Shown here: in pieces, positions 23,499 through 33,167 of the stretch
Layout: each line of letters starts with the position of its first letter
Position numbering within the stretch: position 1 is the first letter of the stretch
NCBI GenBank assembly: GCA_037039685.1
Contig: JAWNGF010000008.1
Span: 248,001 to 312,000 of the forward strand
Reading direction: 5' to 3'
Length of the DNA stretch: 64,000 nucleotides
Source of the DNA: Ceratobasidium sp. AG-K
Lineage: Eukaryota; Basidiomycota; Agaricomycetes; Cantharellales; Ceratobasidiaceae
Translations under genes and position numbers: made by a program
The notes under the pieces: model-generated
What the model saw: the letters and a program-made list of their open reading frames with translations, nothing else
Database searches by the model: none
Told to the model about the DNA's origin: nothing

Positions 23499-25555
23499 AT
23501 GCCTCCTCATGTCGAAAGAACAAATGCAGCCTTAGTGGATTATGTCAGAAATGCCATTGGGCGGGGAGACAAGCTCCCCAACCCTCAAAGTCGCAAGTCC
23601 GCTCGCCGGAGAGCCTTGATTGTAAGCAAGTAGGCTTAGGACGTTCAAGCTTGTGGTACAACTCATTCTCTCGTTACAGATTGCCCCAACCTACGCGGAG
23701 CCAGCCTCCGAGTACCCACCACTACCATCGACTGCCCATGACGTTAAATTGGTTCGGGAAATGCTCAGTGAGTCCCCCTTGAACATGTAGTATTGCACCC
23801 AATAATGCTTCCTTAGTTAAGTGGCGATATGATCCCTGTAACATAAGGATTCTTTGCGATGTCTGTGGTGGGTTCAATGGCCGCGCAGATCCGACTAGGG
23901 AGAATATAGTAAATTGCTTGCTTGGTTATTCACCGATATCCGCACTGATAGCCTATAGCTCAGCAGCTTGGAATGGCTCGTCAAAGGTACTCAGGAGGGC
24001 GATTACCGATTCCTACATTGTAAGTTTGCGTTCATTATATAAATGCGTAATTCCTACTATACGAATGTCTACAGTCAGTGGCCACGCAGATCGATTTCTC
24101 AGCGACTCAACAAGAGGCAAGGAAGCTCGACTTGTCCCAACTTTAAAGCCGTCTCAAGACTACGAGATCGACGAGGAGTATACAGTATTCCCCGCCCAAG
24201 TTCGTGCCAGAATCATAACCGTTAGAGACCGCGTATACTATAACGAAGGTGACATGACTATGAGGAATGTTGAGTAGAAAGACTCACACATGCTCCCAAA
24301 CGCCGTAGCTATTATAACGAGATCAAGGGAGCCAAGGGACGAAGACAGGCCAGGTGATGCTTCCCGGATTTGGGATAGCGTAGGTCTTTAGTTCGGATAG
24401 CTCTCATGAACCAAAGGCTAAAACAAAGTTCAATGCCAGGAGCTCAATGCGATGCTCTCGAAGCTCCCCAAAGGCAGCACTATTACCGTACGTATTGATA
24501 TAACTTTTAACCACCATACGACGCTAAGCTCAAGCCTACTGTAGACTGTGATGGATGTAAGTAAATGATTTTGGGACCCAGCCGAATCAACTAACCACTT
24601 ATTTGACCGCGTTATACTGAAAGTGTTGCGCTAGTGGAAGAATCCTTAGTGAGTAAATTACGGGGCCACCGTGAATAGCTTATTAACAATAAACTCCCTG
24701 AATATAGATGCCAACACGAAACTGTTGGGAGGCGGGCTCAGGGCACGTCCTGGGTGGATGGCGTCTAGCGGGCGGGTGCCAGCACGCTCAGGTGGAAATC
24801 CAATGCGGGAAACTGCCGCAAGGCTTGGCGTTGCTCGCCTGACTAAGGTTCGCCAGTTACGATACCACTTTGGCAAAGGAATCTCCGCTCACAGCGCCAT
24901 ACACAAGGACGCAAAAGTTTGCACCAGTACCAGAGAGTTGACTCCCGTGCGTTTCAAGTCAAATATTGCTACTACTATTATGGTGGAAAAACTCCCGGCA
25001 AGGGAACGAAATATGGATCATATCAAAGCGCGGATGGTAAGTCGCCCAGATGTATCGTCACGGCGGAACCGGGACTTAGAATGTTTAGTTTGCTTGGGCT
25101 GGTTGTCACCAACGCCAAGGCGCATGGGACACCTCTGACTTCAAGGCTGGGGTTCTCACTCAGGCAAGTCCAATGTATATCTCGAAGTATTGTTATCCTA
25201 ACATGAACTTTTGCGCCCAGTGTTTCACCCAGTGTTTTCTCCCCGTAGCGGGGAATCGGACGTTGGCGACTCGCAGTCCTGCCACTTACGGTGAAGTTTT
25301 CGAGAGAGTTAGGTATGTATCCCATGCGTATACAGACTATCCTTCAGGCTCAGCAGGCTGATGGAAATCACGCCGCTCCCTAGTGATATGGTCTCCAAGG
25401 CTCGTGCTGCCGAACCTGATACGAATAGACGTGGGCTGCAGTTTGTGCAGGTGAGTGCTATAATATCGTACTCGGTTGCACCTATGCTCAGTCTCCTGCT
25501 ATGCGCACTTGCTTAGCTCTGGACCTCTTCGAGAAACAGTCATCATAATCATCAG
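23499..25555 (+). CDS. Caspase-like (peptidase C14) protein, copy A, subtype II
   Basis: Cysteine protease of the caspase/metacaspase fold, a family linked in fungi to cell death and stress. Start at 23499 (MPPHVERTNAALVDYVRNAI). Exons are short. They encode RRALI|IAPTYAEPASEYPPLP, STAHDVKLVREML, IRILCDVCGGFNGRADPTRE, LSSLEWLVKGTQEGDYRFLH and F|SGHADRFLSDSTRGKEA with the catalytic His. ELNAMLSKLPKGSTIT follows. Then a 12-nt microexon (24545-24556, TVMD) and a 25-nt microexon (24624-24648, CCASGRIL) form the catalytic Cys motif. Downstream are NANTKLLGGGLRARPG, VEKLPARERNMDHIKARMV, FAWAGCHQRQGAWDTSDFKA and LQFVQ|LWTSSRNSHHNHQ. Every junction I tried keeps the frame. The 3' end is uncertain: an in-frame stop by read-through lies at 25604-25606. 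Confidence 0.72.
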
Positions 25556-26223
25556 GTGAGCCTCCTTGTATGGGTGGTTCCAAGTTCTCACCACCTGGAC
25601 TATTAGAGTTCGATTTTGAGACTTCCTGTAGTAATATAAGATGTCCAGTCTTGATGGCCATTTACCTGTATGCGCATTTATCTACACTTTTACAATAATT
25701 CTATAAATAACTACACTCATTCGCCGAAACAATTCGGCCCAATTGAGGCTCATGTTCCCTCAGCGCTTGCAGCTAATATTATCGCCGATTAGGCCTACCA
25801 GGAGTATCCGCTGCCAGTGCCGGTTTCGGTTCACCCTTGTAATTCCTTTGGCCCCTTGGCCATAATCGGTGTCTAAAGCTCTGAGGCGGATACTCGAAAT
25901 GGAATGATTGTCCGCTTTTATTCACCACTGCCTCCGGCGGACCGCTGAAATACTCCGTGACCCCGTTAGGAGATTCTACTGTGCACGAGAGTGAAGCTAC
26001 ACATATTTACTGATTTAGTTACATTTGTTCTTATATGTGTCAAGATCCGGCTCGTTGACAGCCCGGCGTCTATCATGATCAAGGACTTCAGGCCCAGGCT
26101 GGAAGCAAACCGCCTGACCCTAACCCTAACACTACCCTCCCCTTCCTTGATCCTTGAATATATCTGTTCGTTGCTTGAACGCTGATCTTGAAATAATTAC
26201 TGCGTCGTGTTAACCATTTCCCC
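25556..26223. other. Spacer between caspase copies A and B
   Basis: About 670 bp without a convincing frame. It contains two tandem CCCTAA units near 26117, too few to mean a telomere. Confidence 0.4.
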
Positions 26224-28391
26224 ATGCCACCGCGTGCTCGTCAGGCAACCGTTCAAGTCCCCTCCTCTGGGTTGGTTGACGATCACAAAAAAATTAAGGA
26301 ATACGTCAAAAAGGCTATACAGGACGGTAACATGCTCTACAAGCCTGGTATCACACCTCAGCGCGACACTCGTAAAGCTTTAATAGTACGTTTGACCGAA
26401 ATTTTCTGGGTGAGTGTGGGTTGAGTAAGGCATCTCGGTACTTGATAGATTGCACCGGTCTACCAAGAACCAGGGCGAGAGCCAGGTTTTGCTTTACCAG
26501 CGACAGTCCATGATGTAAAGCTAGTACACGAAATGCTAAGTGTGAACCGATCGTCGTGCATGATGAATGGTGTTCTGACCCACCAGCTCATAGTTGATTC
26601 GGGATACAAGCGTGAAAATATACGCATATTATGTGATATGTGGAACTTGAACTGCCTTGCTGATCCTACGAGGCAAAACATTGTATGAATACTCATACAC
26701 TCGCATGTTCGTGAGGCTCACGTGCAAGGTGACTCAGATGGATAGTCTGGAATGGCTTGTTCACGACACCCGTGGTGGTGACTACCGGTTCTTGCATTGT
26801 GAGCACAAAAAGGGGGCCGAATATAGAATAAACTCAACCTTTTTTCGTTTAACAGTTAGCGGCCATGGAATTCGAGATGAAAAGGATTCCAACGATGACG
26901 GAACCCGGAAAGCGGCACGGGGAGTTCCAGCCAGCGTGAACAGGGACACGTACTCTGATGTGGACTCCGATGATTACGAAACTAGCATCGAGCTTACCCA
27001 ACTAAGGATTGACAATGGAGTCACTCCGAAGAGGCGGAAGGCACAAAACATCCCTAAAGTAGTAAAGTACTATAAGCAAGGTGAATACCGTAAAGCCTCT
27101 GTTAGTTCCACGGATCTTCATGGACCACAGCTATCATGACCAGACTCATAGAATCGAGAGATGACGAGGACTCACAAAACCCGTCGGTTGTTTGGGATAG
27201 TGTACGGCAGCAAAACCTCCGTTGTTTTGTTCTCATGCTCACTAATACGTGCGTAGGAGCTGAACCAATATCTTTCAAGACTTCATCCTGAGAGTACAAT
27301 TACGGTTAGTGCTTCTTGAATGCTTCACCGATTAGTTGATTAGTCGACTATCCATCCAACACAGTGTCTGATGGATGTACGTTCACAACTTAGCTGTATC
27401 CACTCTACATAACTGACGCCCCTGCCAAAATATGAAGTGCTGCGCCAGTGGAAGAATACTTAGTATGTCACATGCACGCTCTAACCTTCCACCGTAATCT
27501 GAAATCTTCGCATACAAGATCTCCCTCACAAAGCCCTAGGTGCGGGGTTTCGGGGGATGGTATTTAAAGCCGTTTCCGCCGGGGCTGATTTACCTGGGCT
27601 GCCCGCTCCAGCGGCACCGATGGCCATCGAACCTATTATACCACCTGTTACTCAGCACGCAGAATTAACTCTCCCAATACCAGAGTCTTCAATTCCTCAA
27701 GCAACCGAGGAATCAAGCGAGTCGGCCGAATCGCCTGATGATGCCGATATCTGGCCTGAGCAGCTCCCAATCGGGGAAAAACAACTTAATAAAGTTAAAG
27801 CGAACATTGTCCGTGAATAATTTTTTTAAATTTAAAAACGGGCCATACAGGTTGACTAAACTATTCTTGAACTTTGCAGTTTCACTGGAGCGGCTGCCAC
27901 CAGCGCCAAAATTCCCACAACTCGGACAATAGCATATGCGCTACTGGGGCATTGACCCGCGTAAGTAGTAAGATATTAGTACAACGGAGCGTTCCGCTTA
28001 CTTTTGAATTAAACTATAGGCATTTACCAACGCCTACAAAGATTTAAAGTCGGAAGGCACCCACACCCACAAGCGGTTGCACAAAGTGGTCAAGTACACA
28101 GCCTTTTGATTATTTAGGTTTGCGTCAAGAAGCTCATTCGGATTTTGCAGGCATTCAGTCTATGAAACCACAAGCTCCCTAAAGTCCCCAAGGCCTCAGT
28201 TTGTTCAGGTGAGTCGAGTATCCCAACCCAACAATGCGGTGGTTTGAGCTAACAATATCTTAGTTATGGACCGTATTCAAGGACAAGGACCCTGAAGCAC
28301 GAGTGAGTTTAAGTCCGGCTTTTACGTTTCGAAGTCTTCTTAAATTCACGGACTATAGAAGCAGCTTTTGAAGTCGCGAGTGGAGCTTTGA
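26224..28391 (+). CDS. Caspase-like (peptidase C14) protein, copy B, subtype I
   Basis: Start at 26224 (MPPRARQATVQVPSSG). Blocks in order: RKALI|IAPVYQEPGREPGF, HDVKLVHEML, IDSGYKRENIRILCD, LADPTRQNI, DSLEWLVHDTRGGDYRFLH and F|SGHGIRDEKDSNDDGTRKAA with the catalytic His. An insert rich in charged residues follows (KRRKAQNIPKVVKYYKQ), then TRLIESRDDEDSQNPSVVWD and ELNQYLSRLHPESTIT. A 12-nt microexon (27365-27376, CLMD) and a 25-nt microexon (27438-27462, CCASGRIL) supply the catalytic Cys. The tail reads LPHKALGAGFRG, a Pro/Glu-rich linker, WPEQLPIGEKQLNKVKANI, FHWSGCHQRQNSHNSDNSIC, LWTVFKDKDPEAR and KQLLKSRVEL. The stop is at 28389-28391. Around 27807-27880 the downstream splice must use GTCCGT to stay open, so a defect there is possible. 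Confidence 0.68.
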
Positions 28392-28734
28392 AGTAGAACG
28401 TGAATGCCGGCAACAATGATATATAACGAATAGTTTGAAACAATCGAAGTACCTGGATCATCTTGTCTGAAACCACTCGAACACATGATGAAATTAATAG
28501 TATAGAATCAGTACCTGTACTCATGCGTACTAACATATCATTTCCTGCGCACGATCACGTACCTTATCATGAGCCGGATGGCATTGTAACTCAAAATGCC
28601 ACGTTTGTCGATGCCCGTTTACCCTGGGCCTCGAAGGACTCTGACCGCTGATTGTCCGCTTTGGAACATAGTCCGCAGCCCTTGTTAGAAATAAGCTCCA
28701 GACGAGATAAAGAAGTATAGATTGCATTATGACC
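28392..28734 (+). pseudogene. Caspase copy E (subtype II), 5' side fragment next to the pogo insert
   Basis: The last 60 bp before the pogo element align with copy C at about 35100-35150 (the VERLPVRERNMDRITAQV segment). Here they carry a TAA and several changes. The far side of the element (32373 onward) continues the same alignment. Upstream of that the match is not clear, although the open frame at 28463-28651 could be a diverged piece. Confidence 0.45.
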
Positions 28735-28736
28735 TA

Positions 28737-28762
28737 CTGTACCCGCAGGTGATGAAGCGACG
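28737..28762 (+). repeat. Pogo left terminal inverted repeat (26 bp)
   Basis: Perfect inverse match to 32345-32370; TA target site immediately outside. Confidence 0.88.
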
Positions 28763-28865
28763 TCCGTTGTCCACGCGCGTCTGTCGCGTCGCCTATTTCA
28801 GGGGTTGTCCGCTGTCCAGAGCCGACCGGCGCATTTGTCCCCCCAACGGACAGGATGACAAATCA

Positions 28866-28904
28866 TATTATGTAATGTAATGTAACGTAATGTAATGTAA
28901 TGTA
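28866..28904 (+). repeat. (TGTAA)n microsatellite
   Basis: About seven units of a five-base repeat with one T-to-C change in the middle, inside the pogo element near its left end. Confidence 0.85.
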
Positions 28905-28939
28905 TATCGCCATGTTGGGATGTCATCCACGACCACGCC

Positions 28940-31900
28940 TCACTCCACCGCGCTCTCCGCCCCCGCCCGTGTAGCCTCATTGAGAGTCCGGGTTGCTCGA
29001 CGGATGGTCTTTGAACTGCGACCAGCAGTTACTACTGCTGTGTTTCGTGCACTTTTCTTGGTACGTGAGTCCCGGCTTACAACTTTTGGGTTAATTGTCT
29101 CCTCCGCGTTCCGTTTCCGTTTCCTCGACGACGCTAAACTCGATTTTTTGGTAGCTCGTTTTGTACTGCTCACCGCCGTGAGGTCTTCAAGCGCTGCTTG
29201 GTGTGTCCCACCCAACACGGCAATGTCGGTCACAAAGGCCTGACTCGAGAACGATGAAACGTCTGCGACGAATTGTAATGTAAGTAACCTGTTGGCCGCG
29301 AATACGAAAGAGAATCTTACTGGTAGTATTGCTTGACGCACAAGGCACGGGCTCTTCGGTTTGTGTCTCATGGCGGGACAGTGAGTCTGGAGTGACATCG
29401 CTCGGGGTGTTGGTTCCCATTCTTGACCGGGCGGCAACGAGCTCGATATCATCCTCGTCTCCTGTTTGCCTAAATGCGCCGTTCTCTACAACCTCGAGCA
29501 TCTCCCCAGGGCTCTCGTTAAGTGCTCCAAAAATATCCGCAGCAGACAACGGGGGATCGTCTGCAATCAGGTCCGTGCCCCCAACCTCCATCTTCTCGGC
29601 CGAGTCACAAAGGTATTCGGGCGCTATGCATGGGATTACCGGTTCATGGGACAAAACCTCGTTTCGAAAGGATGCATTTGTTGCAACTTTTGAAAAAAAC
29701 AGCTCTGTTGCCTCGGGCGAGGTGAGTTTCTCCCATGAAAGGTTCCATTCACCGGTCTGACACTTTTGCCACGATTTCCTGACGATTTCGGGATGTTTTT
29801 TGAGGTAGTTGTATGCCTCGAGAGTCCAAGATACCGATGCGTTCCGGAGCGTCGGGAGGTCGTTTGGGAGGGTTACGTTTTCGGGTTGGGTCCCGTTTCG
29901 AAGCAGGCGAGTCGACCATCCGGCAAAGAAGTCGCGCGCGGCTTGCTTAATTATATGTTTGATCACACGTTGCAGGATTGTATCGGCTGGTTGGAACTCG
30001 CCTGTGCCTGTGAGTATACTGGTTAGTGCCTCATCAACACGGTTGGAATGGATACTCACACCCAGCAGGGACGAAAATTATTGAGATTTCTGGGAAGTTT
30101 GCTGCCATCCATGGCAGGAAACACTCCGGTGTTGACTTGGCTGTATGCACCGGCCAACAGTCAATGTAGAGGACAGCCTGTGATTTCGGGGGCAAACCCT
30201 CCTCTTCTCGTACTCGATCAAGATATGGGATCAGCACGGCTACAACCCACTGCTCGTCAAGCAGATTAGCAGGTGAACTTGAAGGTACGTATGCGCATAC
30301 ATGCCTCTTTTGTTGTCTCTAACGAGCTCCAGTGACGAGTGTCACCATGCGAAAACAGAAATCCATGGGAATCGGCCTTGTCACGCCGCAATGCGTCTTT
30401 CCCGGGTAGACTTGCATCGGTCGATCCCCCCCAGACCGACTGAAACGGAAGGATGTCACCCCCGTCGCTGGAGCCAACAACGAGCGTATACTGCACAGGT
30501 GTCAACACAAAGTGTGCAATCTGGTAAGAGAAACATACCTGGCGCCTCTCGTCGTGGCAAACACTGTTCACCTGCTCACTTCCTCGTTTGTCCCAGGTTT
30601 TATTCCCAAGTGGGAACAGTGAGATCCCTGTTTGATCAGCATTGACAATCATACGGGGACTCTTGATGTTGTGTCGCATGACTGTGCGTGAGATCCGGAG
30701 CATCGCCAAGAGGCAAAGCTCTTCCCATTCTTTTGGACGTTTCCGTGCGGCCTTGGTTGCGGTCCAAAAGGACCATCCCAACTGGTTGTGCATGAACATA
30801 TGCACCCACCTGTCAGAGAATTGCATCCCATCTATCTGGGGGGCTTGGACTCGGAGGTGGGCAACCAGAATAGATCTTGCAATGCTACACGAGATAGGTA
30901 CATTTGTGAGATGAAGTGCCTGAAGTTGTTGCATGACACCTGTGATCACCAAGGGATATGGGGCCTGTTGTTAAGATGAGTACGTCGCTTGTTGACACCA
31001 TGTTACAACGTACTAATTTCTTGGAGCTTCCACAACCACCAACAAATGACTCCTTTTCGATTGCAGCAAGGGTGGAAGCAGTCCAGCACACGTCGCCATT
31101 GGAGTTGGTTCCAAACCAACACCAAAGGACACCCTTGTGCAGCCCGTCAAACAGGCCTGCATCCCGGTGAGTCAACTGAAGTTGTTTCACAACTTCTGTC
31201 GGGTGACGAGATGCATAGTTCATTCCACCAACAGACTTTACAGCCGCTAGAATATGAACCCAGTAGCCGGGAGCCTGCCAACACACGTGTTTTGGGGCCT
31301 GGATGTTACTGGGGTGATCTCCAATGGGCCGACACTGCTTCTGCGCACGGCCAGCCTGCTTCAGTTGTTCTTCAGCAGCTCGGATTTGGTCATTGGATTT
31401 CTCAAGGTTGTAATCCTACTACAGCATGAGTTAACCTGCTTTGTCGTAAAGCCTTAAACTCACAATGTTCACTTCTTTGGTGATCTTCCCACTTTGATCC
31501 CGACAACCAGACTTGATCTCTGCCTGGACTGTTGCTGCACGTTCATCTCGCTTGCGGAGCATGTCCTTAACTTGCTTAGCCTTGGCGTCATCCTCCTTCC
31601 GAACTGCTTCAGCTGCCCGAAAGGCATTATTTGAGGCTTTCATCTTGTGAGACTGTTGAACACATTGCTCCAGGTATGTTGCTTGATCAACTGGTTGGAA
31701 TGCGAGCTTTGACTGGCGTAGTTTAGGGGTTTTGACTGACGCTTTGCCTGAGATGAGGACCTCAACTGAGGAGCTCCGACTCATGGTTGCAATGCTGATG
31801 GAGTCGGTGTCAGGGTGGCTTGGACTGTTGGACAAGACTGAGGGTGTATCACTAGAGGATGTATTAGCAGGCAGAATAATATCAATTGACCTGGCACACC

Positions 31901-32246
31901 TGGTAACTGTGGCCCCTGCCTCCACTGCTGCTTGTTTTAGCTTGGAAATCCATCCCCCAACCCACATTTCTTTTTCAGCACCAGATATTTGTACCAGAGC
32001 TTCCTGTAATAGTAGAATACACTCTGAAAGGCGCCTTCCACGCTCTTTGATTACAAGAGCACCTCTCCAAGTTTCCCATGCTACCTCCATCCGGTGATTG
32101 AACTCAACACCCCATCCCTCATCTGCAACCAGTTCTGGGTCCAACTCAAAGATTAGATTTGACTCGGAAGGATGTTCAGGGAGTGAATCAGGAAGACAAA
32201 GGAAGAGCTCGCGTAGAAGATTGAGTTCGCAAGGTAAGGTTTTCAT
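28940..32246 (-). CDS. Pogo-like transposase (DDE_1 domain)
   Basis: Minus-strand gene from MKTLPCELNLLRELFLCLPD at 32246 to a stop at 28940-28942, with about seven exons. The N-terminal part (32246-31461) is helical and charged, with a Ser-rich patch (TSSSDTPSVLSNSPSHPDTD) and a coiled stretch (RAAEAVRKEDDAKAKQVKDM). The next exon carries HVCWQAPGYWVHILAAVKSV and repeats-like text. The DDE core follows: SPRMIVNADQTGISLFPLGN (first Asp), then an intron after CHDERRQV, QAVLYIDCWPVHTAKSTPEC (second Asp) and IIFVPAGC|TGEFQPADTILQR (third Asp). The C-terminal tail is basic (SSRKRKRNAEE), a likely nuclear signal. All three acidic residues are present and I found no stop inside exons, so the copy may be recent. 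The N-terminal DNA-binding domain is not recognised by eye. Confidence 0.75.
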
Positions 32247-32344
32247 GTTGGAAGGAAGTAGTGAGGGTTGGCGCTTTGTCCAATGTTCCAGGCCCTCAGT
32301 CGCTTTTCACCCCCCTTGGACAGCATCACGTGACATTACATAAG

Positions 32345-32370
32345 CGTCGCTTCATCACCTGCGGGTACAG
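32345..32370 (-). repeat. Pogo right terminal inverted repeat (26 bp)
   Basis: Exact inverse of 28737-28762, followed by TA at 32371-32372. Confidence 0.88.
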
Positions 32371-32372
32371 TA

Positions 32373-32730
32373 TGTGGTAAACTGTTCACGTGTGCAGCTA
32401 TAGTGGAGTCAGCGTTTGTAAGGCTTAGCTTGCTTGGGTAGGTTGTCACCAGCGCCAAAGCCTAGGGGCATGGGACACAGCTGACTTCACAGCTGGGCTC
32501 CTCACTAGGACGGCTTCTGATTTGCTCGAGAGGTTATTGCGTCGAAATTTGGACTCAGTGTTTTGTCCATCTTTATCGGGACTTGGCTAATTGTCGTGAA
32601 TTAGCGACTCAAAGCCCTATTATGTACAATGATACCTTCGAGAGAGTGAGGTATGTGTCTCATACGCATATAGACTACTGTTCAGTAGGCCAATAGTACC
32701 TCTTCTCTCCTGATCTCATAAGTGAATTCT
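32373..32730 (+). pseudogene. Caspase copy E (subtype II), 3' side fragment
   Basis: From the first bases after the pogo element this tracks copy C from about 35150. It has the CTATAGTGGAGTnAGC block, then the GGTTGTCACCAGCGCCAA (CHQRQ) block, the GACTTCACAGCTGGGCTCCT block and the CCTATTATGTACAATGATAC (PIMYND) block. Stops and small changes break the frame (an early TAG after the CHQRQ block). The similarity fades near 32720. The absence of any p20 half nearby shows E was already 5'-truncated or strongly diverged. Confidence 0.65.
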
Positions 32731-32851
32731 GCACTCGTTTCCTGGACTTCTAGGAGCGACAGCTCTTGGCTCCTATAAAACACCCCAAGCGCTTCGGTCT
32801 TGGTAAGTTAAACGCCGTGTACCATCGGGTTGCGTTAACTAATTCATGTTA

Positions 32852-33167
32852 CAGCATGGATTTGCTTCCATTCTGACCGCATATGTGCCTGTCAAATGCA
32901 TGATAGTCACGTTCAGAAGTCTCATGATATTGGTGCCAGTCGCCTCGCTCTCTTGATTAGGCCCAAACACCCGTCTCGGGGAATTTGCTCCTTTACCGGC
33001 CCTATAAGCCTATCCGATCGCGATCGAAATTGATTGATAGCACGGCGTCTACCGCGGTCTTGAAAGAGCGCGAGAGTTAGGATACATTCATCTGCATCCC
33101 CACCCACCCATCATTCGTCTCGAGCCACCTACTTACCATTTGAAACCATAAATTGCGCGGGAACTTC
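32852..33167 (+). repeat. Duplicated upstream region of caspase copy C (matches 36189-36506)
   Basis: This segment aligns along its length with 36189-36506 in front of copy D. Shared blocks include GTCACGTTCAGAAGTCTCA with ATCACGTTCAGAAGTCTCA, TAAGCCTATC, and GAAATTGATTGATAGCACGG with GAATTGATTGACAGCACGGG. It is the probable promoter of the subtype I copies and supports a recent tandem duplication. Confidence 0.75.

Larger units (their letters stand above)
28737..32370. mobile_element. Pogo-like (Tc1/mariner superfamily) DNA transposon, 3,634 bp
   Basis: Perfect 26-bp terminal inverted repeats: the left end starts CTGTACCCGCAGGTGATGAA and the right end is its exact inverse. They are flanked by a TA duplication (28735-28736 and 32371-32372). 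One multi-exon minus-strand transposase gene with DDE_1-type motifs fills it. A TGTAA microsatellite lies near the left end. The element splits caspase copy E. Confidence 0.88.

Noticed and set aside
26110..26140. Telomere-like CCCTAA units
   Set aside because: Only two units, in the middle of the window; not an array.
29329..29760. Plus-strand 143-residue frame in the pogo element
   Set aside because: Complement of the transposase exon that carries the third catalytic Asp; the minus frame has the DDE_1 motifs.
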